From contig JAPPMM010000014.1 of the NCBI GenBank assembly GCA_028819075.1, forward strand, positions 1 to 64,000: a stretch of DNA of 64,000 nucleotides, read 5' to 3'. The stretch is from Gammaproteobacteria bacterium (lineage in GTDB: Bacteria > Gemmatimonadota > Gemmatimonadetes > Longimicrobiales > Gaopeijiaceae). The translations under genes were made by a program, and so were the position numbers. The notes under the pieces are model-generated. The model saw nothing but the letters and a program-made list of their open reading frames with translations, was not told the origin of the DNA and ran no database searches. Positions 45,780 to 54,580 of this stretch are shown one piece after another. The first letter of the stretch is position 1. Each line of letters opens with the position of its first letter.

Positions 45780-47653
45780 GGCCTTTGCGCGGCTGGGCCG
45801 TCCCAGGGGAAGTTCAGCGTCGGCTGGTGCTCGTAGCGACGCAGCCCGATCGTCAGCGTGGCCCCGGCGCCCGGCTCCAGGCGCACGTCGAAGTGGGGGG
45901 CATCGATGGGAATCACCCGTTCCCCAAGGGTCACGCGGGTCGCGTGGTGTTCGCCGTATGCCCCCGCCTGCACCGTGACCGTGCGCGCCTCGAGGGGTCC
46001 GACGTTGACGAGGGTGAGCGTGACGCCGTCGGGCGCGATGCGCTCCACCAGCGCGGCCACATCCTCCGGGAGCCCGGCCCGCCCCCGCCCGGGGTCGAAA
46101 TGACGGACCTGCGCGTGGAGCGGGAGGGGCCCGTGCGTGGATCCCCCGGGGTCGTTCGCGCCCAGGGTCAGGTTGATCAGGGCGGTGGTGGAGACCGGGT
46201 TCGCCCCCAAGCTGCCGCTTGCGCGCAGCCGGCGGGCGGCCTGCCGCACGTCGTCAACGGCGTTCCGCAGGGCGGCCACCGGATAGTCCGGGTCCTTCCC
46301 CTCCAGGAAGTCGATCCAGCGGAGATCGGGGTGATGGCGCATGCGCGCCGCCTCCGCCGCCGGAAGGCGCTCCCGGTCCTCCGGCCTCTGCGACCACATG
46401 TAGATGTCGAGCAGCACGTTCACGTGGTTGCCGAGGGCGCCGGAGGGCGGATCCCCCACGGGCGCGTACCCGTACCATCCACCGTCGCCGTGGTAGCGCG
46501 GCAGCAGCACGCGCCCGTCGCCGCCGACGCGGCTCGCTGCGAAGAGGTTGTCGAACTGGCGCCGCAGCACACCCGTGTAGCTCTGGTCGCCCGTCAGCAG
46601 CAGGGCGGCCCCGAAGGCCTCGGGAGACCCCCGAAGCGTGTAGTTGCGCCCGCCGCCGTCCGGGGAGTTCCATCCGAACACGCCGCTGTACCACTTCCCG
46701 TCCCACGCGCCTCCGATGCTGCCGTCCAGACCGATGTTCGACGGAATGTTGCCGCCGGCCGCGTCGATCCGCTCCCGCCACGCGTCCACGTACTCGAGCA
46801 CCCAGGCCCGGTACTTCGCCTCCCCCGTGACCATGTAGGCGTGGAGGGCGAGCATCGTCGCGTTGAGGTTGAGGGGATGGTCTCCCACGATGTTGCCGGA
46901 CTCGATGAACCGCGTTCGCCGGGGCGAGGCGGGGTCCACTTCGGGACCCACCGGACCGTCCCAGTCGTCGACCGTGGCCGGCGTCATCTTCGGGCCCAGG
47001 CTCCCGTTGAACAGGCTGCGGATGATCCTGAGGCCGGGATCGTAGTTGGCCGCAGCGGGATCCTCGTTCATGTAGAAGCCGGCAAAACGCCGGAGGCGTT
47101 CCTCGTAGACGGGGTCGTTCGGCCGGCTCAGGCCGTGGAAGTAGAACGGACCCAGCCCCTCGCCGATGTGCTCCCAGTCATACGAGGTCATGAACTCGCG
47201 CTGGTAGATGCCGTCCCGCGCCATCTCGAGTTCCGGAACCCGCGCCTGCCCGACCTGGCGCAGGTGCCCTTCCCACGCCTTTTCCCAGGTCTCGATGATG
47301 GATTCGGGACCGCCGAGGGCATGCGCCAGAGGCCAGTTGCGGATGTTTTCCATGAGGTCGTCGGGACCGTCGCCGACCCCCCACCTCGGGGTGACCGGCA
47401 GAAACCCGCGCTCGTCCAGGAACGCGTCCGCGTAGAGGGCGACACCCTGTGCGTTGATCTCGAGCAGGGCGCGCTGGGCGAGCGCCCACGCGGGGGCAGG
47501 CAGCGGAGTGTCGATCACGACCGTCCCGGCGGGCCGAGAAACGGACCCTTCTCCGCGGCTCCTGGCGGAGACCTCGTCCCGGAGCGACCCCAGGACGCTC
47601 CCCGACCCGGCGGCGAGGCCCGCCAGGATGAGCGCGACCGTACGAGAGGTCAT
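45776..47653 (-). CDS. Secreted protein of unknown function, probable alpha/alpha-toroid
   Basis: 625 residues. A Sec signal (MTSRTVALILAGLAAGSGSVLG) is followed by about 450 helical residues rich in Trp, Tyr and His (for example DWEHIGEGLGPFYFHG; RYHGDGGWYGYAPVGDPP) in a toroid-like pattern, then a beta-rich tail of about 110 residues. This arrangement resembles polysaccharide lyases and glycosidases, but I recognise no specific family and identify no catalytic pair. Located between SusD and the NRAMP-like gene, so a role in glycan breakdown is likely. Confidence 0.65.
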   Translation of the reverse strand: MTSRTVALILAGLAAGSGSVLGSLRDEVSARSRGEGSVSRPAGTVVIDTPLPAPAWALAQRALLEINAQGVALYADAFLDERGFLPVTPRWGVGDGPDDLMENIRNWPLAHALGGPESIIETWEKAWEGHLRQVGQARVPELEMARDGIYQREFMTSYDWEHIGEGLGPFYFHGLSRPNDPVYEERLRRFAGFYMNEDPAAANYDPGLRIIRSLFNGSLGPKMTPATVDDWDGPVGPEVDPASPRRTRFIESGNIVGDHPLNLNATMLALHAYMVTGEAKYRAWVLEYVDAWRERIDAAGGNIPSNIGLDGSIGGAWDGKWYSGVFGWNSPDGGGRNYTLRGSPEAFGAALLLTGDQSYTGVLRRQFDNLFAASRVGGDGRVLLPRYHGDGGWYGYAPVGDPPSGALGNHVNVLLDIYMWSQRPEDRERLPAAEAARMRHHPDLRWIDFLEGKDPDYPVAALRNAVDDVRQAARRLRASGSLGANPVSTTALINLTLGANDPGGSTHGPLPLHAQVRHFDPGRGRAGLPEDVAALVERIAPDGVTLTLVNVGPLEARTVTVQAGAYGEHHATRVTLGERVIPIDAPHFDVRLEPGAGATLTIGLRRYEHQPTLNFPWDGPAAQRP

Positions 47654-47724
47654 TTGCCCCAGCCTCTGTCAGGTGCCCGGACCGACCCCCGAGAAGACGC
47701 GCGGGCCGGTCCGGGCCTCAGGCC

Positions 47725-49152
47725 TCAGCCCGGGTTCTGCACCATCTCTCCCGGCGACACGTCGATCTCGCGCTGCGGGATCGGATACACCAGCCGGATG
47801 TCCCCGGCCGACAGACCGGCCGCCCTCAGGGGCTCGAAGCTCGACATCACCTGCTGTGCGACCCCGAAACGGAGGAGGTCGGCCCAGCGCTTGCCCTCGG
47901 TGATGAACTCGAGCTGCCGCTCGAACAGCAGCTTCTCCTGGAACGTCCCGGGGGTGCCGGCATCGATGGGCGACGCTCCGGCACGCGCGCGCACCTGGTT
48001 GATCAGCCCGTACGCCTCCCCGCCCTCGCCGAGCGCCTCGGCCAGCATCAGCAGCACGTCCGCGTAGCGGAAGACGGGGAAGTTGTTGTCGGCGTCGGCC
48101 TGCGCGAAGGGGATGCTCTCCCACTTCTTGACGTACACGTTGCCTTCGTCCGAGACGGCGAAGGTCCCGCCCATGCCGCGCGCGTCGTTCTCCGCCATCA
48201 TGTACTGCATCGAGTGGATCTCGTCGATGCCCGGGGAGAGGACCTGGGGCGCGTTGCCCGCACCGACCCCGCCGGATCCGCCGAACGGCGTGTAGTAGTC
48301 GGTGAACTGGCTTCCGGTCCCGGTCCCGCCGGCCTTGTACTGGAGCTCGAAAACCGACTCGGCGTTGTTCTCGTTGGCCACGCCCCAGAGGTCGGCGTAG
48401 TTCGGAAGCAGGGTGTACTGTCCGGAGCTCACCACCCGGCGCAGCGCCTCCGCCGCGGCACCCGACTGGCCGTTGGTCAGATAGACCAGACCCAGCAGGG
48501 CATTGGCGGCGCCGCTGGTGGCGCGCCCCACGTCCGCCCCGCTGTAGGAGGCCGGCAGCAGCCCCTGGGCGGCCTCGAGGTCCTCGGCGATCTGCGTGTA
48601 GACCACGTCCGCGCCCACCTGGTTGACCTCGACGTTGGGCGAAGTCACCGCTTCGAGCTGCAGTGGCACGTTCCCCCAGAGGACGCCGAGGTGGTAGTAG
48701 AACAGCGAACGGATGAAGAGCGCTTCACCGCGGATGCGGCTGGCGACGTTCTGGTCCTCGAGATTGTCCACCCGATCGAGGATGAGGTTGGTGCGCGCGA
48801 TGCCCTGGTACGCCGTCGTCCAGGGAATGGACAACTCCTCCTGCGTCGACAGCTCGGAGAAGTGGGCGATGCGGTGGAACACCTCCGCGAGACCTGTCGC
48901 GCCGCCTCCGTTCATCGTGTTGTCGGAGCGCATCTCGTGCAGGAGGACGTAGGACCGGTTGTAGGCGCCGTTGCTCGCAAGGGTGGCGTAGGCGCCGTTG
49001 ATGGCGACGTCGAAGTCTGTGGGCGTCTGGTAGAAGGCCTCCACGTTCCGCTCGGAGATCGGGCTCAGCAGCGTGAAGTCCTCGCTGCAGGCGGAGAGGA
49101 GGAAAACCACCGGGAGCGTCAGTATGGCTCGTGTTGTCGTTTTCATTTTCAT
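47725..49152 (-). CDS. SusD/RagB-family glycan-binding lipoprotein
   Basis: 475 residues with lipobox (LPVVFLLSAC, Cys22). The TPR-rich SusD core (NGAYATLASNGAYNRSYVLLHEM; RIRGEALFIRSLFYYHLGVLWG) and the C-terminal FRYADVLLMLAEALGE and ERQLEFITEGKRWADLLRFG are typical. It caps the SusC barrel at the outer surface and captures ligand. Six nt after susC. Confidence 0.95.
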   Translation of the reverse strand: MKMKTTTRAILTLPVVFLLSACSEDFTLLSPISERNVEAFYQTPTDFDVAINGAYATLASNGAYNRSYVLLHEMRSDNTMNGGGATGLAEVFHRIAHFSELSTQEELSIPWTTAYQGIARTNLILDRVDNLEDQNVASRIRGEALFIRSLFYYHLGVLWGNVPLQLEAVTSPNVEVNQVGADVVYTQIAEDLEAAQGLLPASYSGADVGRATSGAANALLGLVYLTNGQSGAAAEALRRVVSSGQYTLLPNYADLWGVANENNAESVFELQYKAGGTGTGSQFTDYYTPFGGSGGVGAGNAPQVLSPGIDEIHSMQYMMAENDARGMGGTFAVSDEGNVYVKKWESIPFAQADADNNFPVFRYADVLLMLAEALGEGGEAYGLINQVRARAGASPIDAGTPGTFQEKLLFERQLEFITEGKRWADLLRFGVAQQVMSSFEPLRAAGLSAGDIRLVYPIPQREIDVSPGEMVQNPG

Positions 49153-49158
49153 CCCCCC

Positions 49159-52100
49159 TTAGAATCCGATCTCGGCGCCGAACTGGAACGCCCGCATCAG
49201 CGGATACGCTCCGTAGTCCTGCCCCGGCGTGAGCCCGGTGGACTGGACGCTCGCTTCGGGATTCCAGCCCCAGTAGTCCGTCCACATGAAGACGTTGTTC
49301 ACGGCGCCGAAGACCCGCACGCTGCCCGGCGCCTGGCCGAAGATCCCGCCAACCAGATCCGGCGGCACGTTCCAGGAGAGCGAGATGCTCTTGAAGCTCG
49401 TGTAGGAGCCGTCCTCCATCTGGTAGTTGGACGGCCTGGTGTTCCCGCCGTGGTCCTGCCGGTCGGGCTTGGGGTCCCAGCCGTTGCCCGGCTCCTCCGG
49501 CGACCTCCAGTAGTTGCCGACCAGGTTTCCGTACGCGTTGAAGTTGCCTTGAGCCGTCAGGTGCCGGCGGGTGAGGTTCAGCACCTCGCGCCCGACCACG
49601 CCCTGGAAGAAGACGCTGAGCTCGATATCCCCGAAGGCGAAGCGGTTGAACAGGCCCCACGTCATGTCCGGGTTGTAGCTGCCCAGCTCGGTGCGGTCGT
49701 CGGCGGTGATGCGCCCGTCGCCGTTGACGTCCTTCCACTTGATGTCTCCGGGCGTGACGTTCCGTGAGTCGACGGGGCTGGAGGCGATGTCCGCCTCGCT
49801 CTGGTAGATGCCGTCGTGGACGTAGCCGTAGTAGGCGCCGATCTCGCCCCCGACCTGGGTGATGTGCCGGACGCCCGCCACGCCGGCGGCGAGGATCGGG
49901 TCGCCTTCGGGGCCGAGCTTTACGACCTCGTTGGTGTTCATGCCCAGGCTGAGGTCCGTGGACCACTGGAAGGCGCCGACCAGGTTCCGCGAAGTGATCT
50001 GCGCCTCGAAGCCCGTGTTGCGGACCTCGCCGACGTTGGTCAGGACGGTCGCGAAGCCCGTGGAGGACGGCACGTTCACGTTCAGCAGCAGGTCTTCGGT
50101 GTTCGAGACGTAGTAGTCGAAGGCACCGTAGATACGGTCGGCCAGGATCCCGAAGTCCACGCCCATGTTGAGCTGCCGCGTGGTCTCCCACGTCAGTTCG
50201 CGGTTGCCCAGCGTCCGCGGAGTGGCTCCGGCGACCACGGCGTCGCCCAGCACGTAGGGCTGGCGCCCGACCAGGCCGATGGAGCCGTAGTTCGGGATCT
50301 GGAAGTTCCCGGTGACGCCGTAGCTGACGCGCGGCTTGAGCTGGCTGAAGAAGGTGCTCCCCCGCATGAAGGGCTCCTCGGTCATCTGCCACCCGAGCGA
50401 CAGCGAGGGGAAGTAGCCCGTCTGATTCCCCCACCCGAAGCGCGATGAGCGGTCGGACCGGAAGGTCGCGGTTGCGAGATAGCGGTTCAGGAGGGTGTAG
50501 TTGACCCGTCCCAGCGCGGATACCAGCGACCACTCCGACTGTTGCTGGTCCCCGCCCGTGATCTCGCCGCCGTTGATGGTCCTGACCTGATCGTCCGGGA
50601 AATTCCGGGCTATCACGTCCTGAGTGTCGTCGAACTGATGCTCGGCCGTGTACCCGGCCAGCACGTTGAAGCTGTGCGGGCCTGACGACCTGTTCCAGGT
50701 CAGGGTGTTCTCGAGCAGCCAGTTGCGGCTCTGACCCGAGAGGGCCTGCGCGTACGGGTCGGGGACGTTCCGCCCGCGGTACTGCAGGCGCGTTCCCTGG
50801 TAGAAGTGCCGGTTTCTGGTGTCGTAGTCGTAGCCGAAGAGCGCGCGGTAGCGGAGGTCGTCCCGCAGGTCCAGGTCGGCCGACACGCTGCCGAACACGC
50901 GTCCCGTCTGCAGATCGTCGTCGATGTAGTCGCGGGCGGCCAGGGCGTGATTGGTGCTGGTCATGCCGTTGCCCAGGGCGTTGATGCTGTTCTCGCCCCG
51001 CTGCAGGTAGTTGCCCTCGGCGTCGTAGATGCGCGCCACGGGCGAGGACACCATCGCCGAGTAGATGAGACCCGGCGGCCTGCCGAAGTAGGGCGCGTGC
51101 GCCGCCTTGCGGTCGTGGTCGGCGTAGGCCGAGTTGACGTCCACGTTCAACTGGAGCCGGTCGCTCGGATCCAGGGTCAGGTTGGCGCGCAGCGCGAGCC
51201 TCCGGAAGTTGGAGCCCTTGATGACGCCGGACTGGTCCATGTAGGAGCCCGATACGAAGTACGCGAGATTCTCCGAGCCTCCCCGGACGGAGGCGTCGTA
51301 GTTCTGCAGCACCGCCTCCTCGAGGACGGCGCCGATCCAGTCGCTGTCGGTCCCGTCCCAGTTCACGTAGGCCTCCGGGATCAACTGCGATCCGCTCGCC
51401 CCGTTCTCGGCGCGGCCGGCGTTGTTGTCCGGATTGTAGAGCGGGTTGTAGGCGGGACTCGCGGGATTCAGGGGATCCCGGCCCTGCAGGTAGGAGTTGT
51501 TGCGGGCATCCTTCACGTACTGGATGTTCTCCGCTGCGTTCATCAGGCGCGGCCGATTGAAGGCGGTCTGCACACCGCCGTAGGCCCGGAAGCTCACCTG
51601 CGGCGGCGCGCCGCGCTCCCCGCGCTTGGTCGTGATCAGGATGACGCCGTTGGAGCCGCGCGAGCCGTAGATGGCCGCGGCTGCTGCGTCCTTCAGGACC
51701 TCGATGGTTTCGATATCGTTGGCGTTGAGGTTGGCCAGCGGGTTGGCCCGCGTCACGCCGAAGCTGGCCCTCTGCAGGCTCACCTCGCCTTCGATGTTCA
51801 GGTTCATCGAGTACGGCACGCCGTCGATGACATAGAGGGGCTCTGTGCCGGCGGAGATCGAGCCTCTGCCGCGGACCAGAACCTGCGGAGCCGTGCCCGG
51901 TTCTCCGGACGACTCGGCGACGTTTACGCCGGCCAGCCGCCCCTGAAGCGCGGTCTGCAGGTTGGGCGTCACCGAAGCCTGGGCGATTTCGATGCCCGGG
52001 ACCGAGGTCACCGCGCCCGTCACTTCCCTGCGCAACTGGGTTCCGTACCCGACGACCACCAGCTCGTCCAGGCCGAGCACGGTTCCGGTGAGGGCCACGT

Positions 52101-52392
52101 CCTGCACCACCGCCTCACCCTCCGTGACCGTGATCTCGCGGCGCTCGGTCTCGAAGCCGAGGTACTGGAAGAGGACGACCTGCGGCCCGGAGGGGACGTT
52201 GATCAGGAGGTACCGGCCCTCTTCGTTGGTCAGGCCCCCGATGCCCGTGCCCTCGATGGACACCTGGACGGTGGCGAGCGGTTCTCCGGTCTCGGCGGAT
52301 GTGACGGCGCCGGTCACCTGGGCCTGCAGCGGCAGCGCCGTCGCGAGCACGCCGACGAGCAGTCCAAACGAGTTTCGTAAGTTTGTTCGCAT
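49159..52392 (-). CDS. SusC/RagA-family TonB-linked outer-membrane transporter
   Basis: 1077 residues. Signal peptide to about residue 24, carboxypeptidase-regulatory-like domain (about 25-110), plug with VVVGYGTQLRREVTGAVTSV and LKDAAAAAIYGSRGSNGVILITTK, then a 22-strand barrel. Takes up an oligosaccharide with energy from TonB. The start has GGAGG shortly upstream. First gene of the apparent 12-gene operon. Confidence 0.95.
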   Translation of the reverse strand: MRTNLRNSFGLLVGVLATALPLQAQVTGAVTSAETGEPLATVQVSIEGTGIGGLTNEEGRYLLINVPSGPQVVLFQYLGFETERREITVTEGEAVVQDVALTGTVLGLDELVVVGYGTQLRREVTGAVTSVPGIEIAQASVTPNLQTALQGRLAGVNVAESSGEPGTAPQVLVRGRGSISAGTEPLYVIDGVPYSMNLNIEGEVSLQRASFGVTRANPLANLNANDIETIEVLKDAAAAAIYGSRGSNGVILITTKRGERGAPPQVSFRAYGGVQTAFNRPRLMNAAENIQYVKDARNNSYLQGRDPLNPASPAYNPLYNPDNNAGRAENGASGSQLIPEAYVNWDGTDSDWIGAVLEEAVLQNYDASVRGGSENLAYFVSGSYMDQSGVIKGSNFRRLALRANLTLDPSDRLQLNVDVNSAYADHDRKAAHAPYFGRPPGLIYSAMVSSPVARIYDAEGNYLQRGENSINALGNGMTSTNHALAARDYIDDDLQTGRVFGSVSADLDLRDDLRYRALFGYDYDTRNRHFYQGTRLQYRGRNVPDPYAQALSGQSRNWLLENTLTWNRSSGPHSFNVLAGYTAEHQFDDTQDVIARNFPDDQVRTINGGEITGGDQQQSEWSLVSALGRVNYTLLNRYLATATFRSDRSSRFGWGNQTGYFPSLSLGWQMTEEPFMRGSTFFSQLKPRVSYGVTGNFQIPNYGSIGLVGRQPYVLGDAVVAGATPRTLGNRELTWETTRQLNMGVDFGILADRIYGAFDYYVSNTEDLLLNVNVPSSTGFATVLTNVGEVRNTGFEAQITSRNLVGAFQWSTDLSLGMNTNEVVKLGPEGDPILAAGVAGVRHITQVGGEIGAYYGYVHDGIYQSEADIASSPVDSRNVTPGDIKWKDVNGDGRITADDRTELGSYNPDMTWGLFNRFAFGDIELSVFFQGVVGREVLNLTRRHLTAQGNFNAYGNLVGNYWRSPEEPGNGWDPKPDRQDHGGNTRPSNYQMEDGSYTSFKSISLSWNVPPDLVGGIFGQAPGSVRVFGAVNNVFMWTDYWGWNPEASVQSTGLTPGQDYGAYPLMRAFQFGAEIGF

Positions 52393-52574
52393 AGTTCCTC
52401 CGGGGGAGTAGAGTCGCAGGGGCCGCGAACTGAATCCGCCCTGGGGGCGATCCGAGACTGGGAGATCGGAAGGCTCAGAGCGGCAGTCGCGTATTCCTCG
52501 AAAACTTATGGAGACAAGGCAAGAAACGCACCAGCGGGAAACGCCTTTGAGCGCCCCGTCCCGAGGTCCTGATC

Positions 52575-53096
52575 CTATCTGCGCGTTGTGATCACGATGA
52601 CGCCGTTCGCGCCGCGGCTTCCGTAGATCGCCGTGGCGCCGGCATCCTTCAGGACGTCGATGCGTACGACATCCCTGGGGCTGATGGCCATGAGGGCCGA
52701 GCCGGCCGGCGCCATGATCGTCCGGCCGTCGATCACGAACAGCGGCTCCCCGCCCCCCATGAACGACCCGGCCCCCCGCACCCGGATCGAGACATCGCCA
52801 TTGCCCAGGCGCCGGACGGTCACGCCCGGCAGGCGGCCCTCCATAAGGTCGATGATGCTCGTGACCTCCCGTCCGGCGTCCTCCGCCCTGATGGAGGACA
52901 CCGCGCCCGTCACCTCATCCCGCTCCTGGGTTCCGTAACCGACGCGCACCTGGTCGTCGGAGGCGCCTTCGGGGGTGGACGCGGCATCGGCAGGTGCCGA
53001 GTCGATGCCGGGGGTGGTGGCGCAACCTGCCGCGAAAGCGGCCGCCGTCACCAGGAACATTGCGCGCATGCGCGGGAACGCGGTCGGCGTGCTCAT
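52575..53096 (-). CDS. Barrel-less TonB plug-domain lipoprotein
   Basis: 173 residues. A lipobox (TAAAFAAGC) and a SusC-like plug: VGYGTQERDEVTGAVSSI, IRVRGAGSFMGGGEPLFVIDG and LKDAGATAIYGSRGANGVIVI, after which the protein ends with no barrel. The plug is well preserved, so it is either a regulator or decoy partner of the SusC barrel, or a free-standing ligand or TonB-interaction module. ATG at 53096 with GAGG six nt upstream; a GTG one codon earlier is possible. 182 bp from susC. Confidence 0.8.
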   Translation of the reverse strand: MSTPTAFPRMRAMFLVTAAAFAAGCATTPGIDSAPADAASTPEGASDDQVRVGYGTQERDEVTGAVSSIRAEDAGREVTSIIDLMEGRLPGVTVRRLGNGDVSIRVRGAGSFMGGGEPLFVIDGRTIMAPAGSALMAISPRDVVRIDVLKDAGATAIYGSRGANGVIVITTRR

Positions 53097-53126
53097 CACC
53101 CACCTCTCTTCGCTGGAACCGCGACG

Positions 53127-53170
53127 CCCACTGCCAACGACGGGTAGTGGGTACCTACCACCGGTAGGGG
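53127..53170. repeat. Second stem-loop repeat related to 30915-30954
   Basis: CCCACTGCC (53127-53135) pairs with GGTAGTGGG (53143-53151) with one G-T, and CCTACC (53154-53159) pairs with GGTAGG (53163-53168). Both halves share CCCACTxCC, GGTAGTGGGT and ACCGGTAGGGG with the element at 30915-30954. It lies between two minus-strand genes, downstream of the 422-residue unknown and upstream of the plug lipoprotein. Confidence 0.6.
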
Positions 53171-53186
53171 TGTCGCGTCCCCCTTG

Positions 53187-54455
53187 TCAACTCCCGGAGC
53201 GCATCGCCTGCAGCGCCATCTTGTAGTAGCGCAGCCCCACGTTGGGATCGTAGATGATGAGCCGCGCACCGCGCCGCCCCAGCCGCTCCGGGCTAGCCCC
53301 GGAGTATGCCATCAGGTAGCGTGCGAGCGCCTCGGGATGGTTCGCGGACACGAAGGCCGCCGGATCGGTTCGTCGCTGATCGCCCTGGGAACCCTCGCTG
53401 GCGCCCGATCGGCCCGCCGCTTGGTCCGCCGCATCATCCGCAGCCGCGCCCGATCCACCCGGCCGCCACGCTTCGGCCCGCGTGAACATCGCGTCCATCG
53501 GCAGGTTGGGGGCGTTCGCGTCGGCGAGCTGGATCGAGACCTTCGCCATGATGGCGTTGTGGGGAAAGTTGCAGTGGAAGGAAAGGGGCGAGTACGCCTC
53601 CCGGCCGGGGCGCAGCCGTTCGAATTCCTCCAGCAGATCGTCCCGGTGCTCCGCGAACGCATCGCGGAAGCCCGCGTGCTCTTCCTCGTAGCGCCGAAGC
53701 GCCTCCGGGGGCGCGCCCGCGAAGGCCCAGGGGTCCGGGGTCAGGCCATCGATGAGGGCTTCGAGGACGCGGGTGCGCCGATCGGCCAGTCCCGACCGGC
53801 TCCCCCCGTCCTCCCCCCGCAACCGTACGTACTCCTCCATGAGCGTCGCGACCGAGAAGAGCAGCCACGGGTAGTCGCCGACGTTGTCGCTCCGCATGCG
53901 CCCGAGATCGCGCCGGTAGAGCACCGCAAACCCCCAGCGCAGGTGGCTTCCGAGGATCGCGGCCTCGGCCAGTGCGAAGTGCACCCGGTGGACGCGGTCC
54001 AGGGTGCGGATCTTCTCCAGCAGACGGGGATAGGCGCTCTCGTCGGGGTGGAAGTGGGAGATGGCCATCAGCATCAGGGTCTCGGCGCGCGCGACGAACT
54101 GGTGCCCGCTCCCGTGGGAACCCTGCAGGTGACCGAGCAGCCCGGTGACGCGGTCCAGATTCTCGTTCGGATCGCCTTCGTCCCACGCCCGCATGGCCAT
54201 GACCGCCAGCACGTAGAAGAAGTAGTGGTCCAGCAGCAGCGCCTGGACGCGGGGCGTGGCGCGCGCCGCCGACCATTCCTCGGCGAAGCGGTCCAGCATG
54301 AGCACCGGCGTGTTCTCACGGGTGAAGTGGTGCTCCCGATGGTTCCACGAATGGAGGACGTGGAATCCCTCCTCACGGGTGCGCACGTCGAAGTCGCGCA
54401 CGAAGCCGTCCAGCACGAGCGGGGCGAAACGCCCCCGGAATACATGCGCGCGCAT
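53187..54455 (-). CDS. Protein of unknown function, mostly helical
   Basis: 422 residues from this ATG, no recognised family, no signal peptide at this start. His/Trp/Arg-rich helical text (FHVLHSWNHREHHFTREN; LLDHYFFYVLAVMAMRAW) and a low-complexity Ala/Gly/Ser linker at about 330-360 before the last 65 residues (LARYLMAYSGASPERLG). The frame continues open upstream for over 100 nt with plausible protein sequence, so the true N-terminus may be earlier. 125 bp after the amidohydrolase gene. Confidence 0.6.
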   Translation of the reverse strand: MRAHVFRGRFAPLVLDGFVRDFDVRTREEGFHVLHSWNHREHHFTRENTPVLMLDRFAEEWSAARATPRVQALLLDHYFFYVLAVMAMRAWDEGDPNENLDRVTGLLGHLQGSHGSGHQFVARAETLMLMAISHFHPDESAYPRLLEKIRTLDRVHRVHFALAEAAILGSHLRWGFAVLYRRDLGRMRSDNVGDYPWLLFSVATLMEEYVRLRGEDGGSRSGLADRRTRVLEALIDGLTPDPWAFAGAPPEALRRYEEEHAGFRDAFAEHRDDLLEEFERLRPGREAYSPLSFHCNFPHNAIMAKVSIQLADANAPNLPMDAMFTRAEAWRPGGSGAAADDAADQAAGRSGASEGSQGDQRRTDPAAFVSANHPEALARYLMAYSGASPERLGRRGARLIIYDPNVGLRYYKMALQAMRSGS

Positions 54456-54580
54456 CCCGGCGCGCAGCCGCTGGAGCCCCTTCGCGCCCCCATCCGGCGA
54501 GCACGCGCGCAGAATCTCGCGCCGGGTTCCGCCGGAGAGCGCCCCCGAGAGGAGCGAACAGGCTCCTTCGAAGTCGGTGC

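Noticed and set aside
52393-52574. Possible Bacteroidota-type promoter (TAAGTTTT resembling TAnnTTTG) before the first susC on the minus strand
   Set aside because: Only a partial match and no upstream TTTG at the expected distance.
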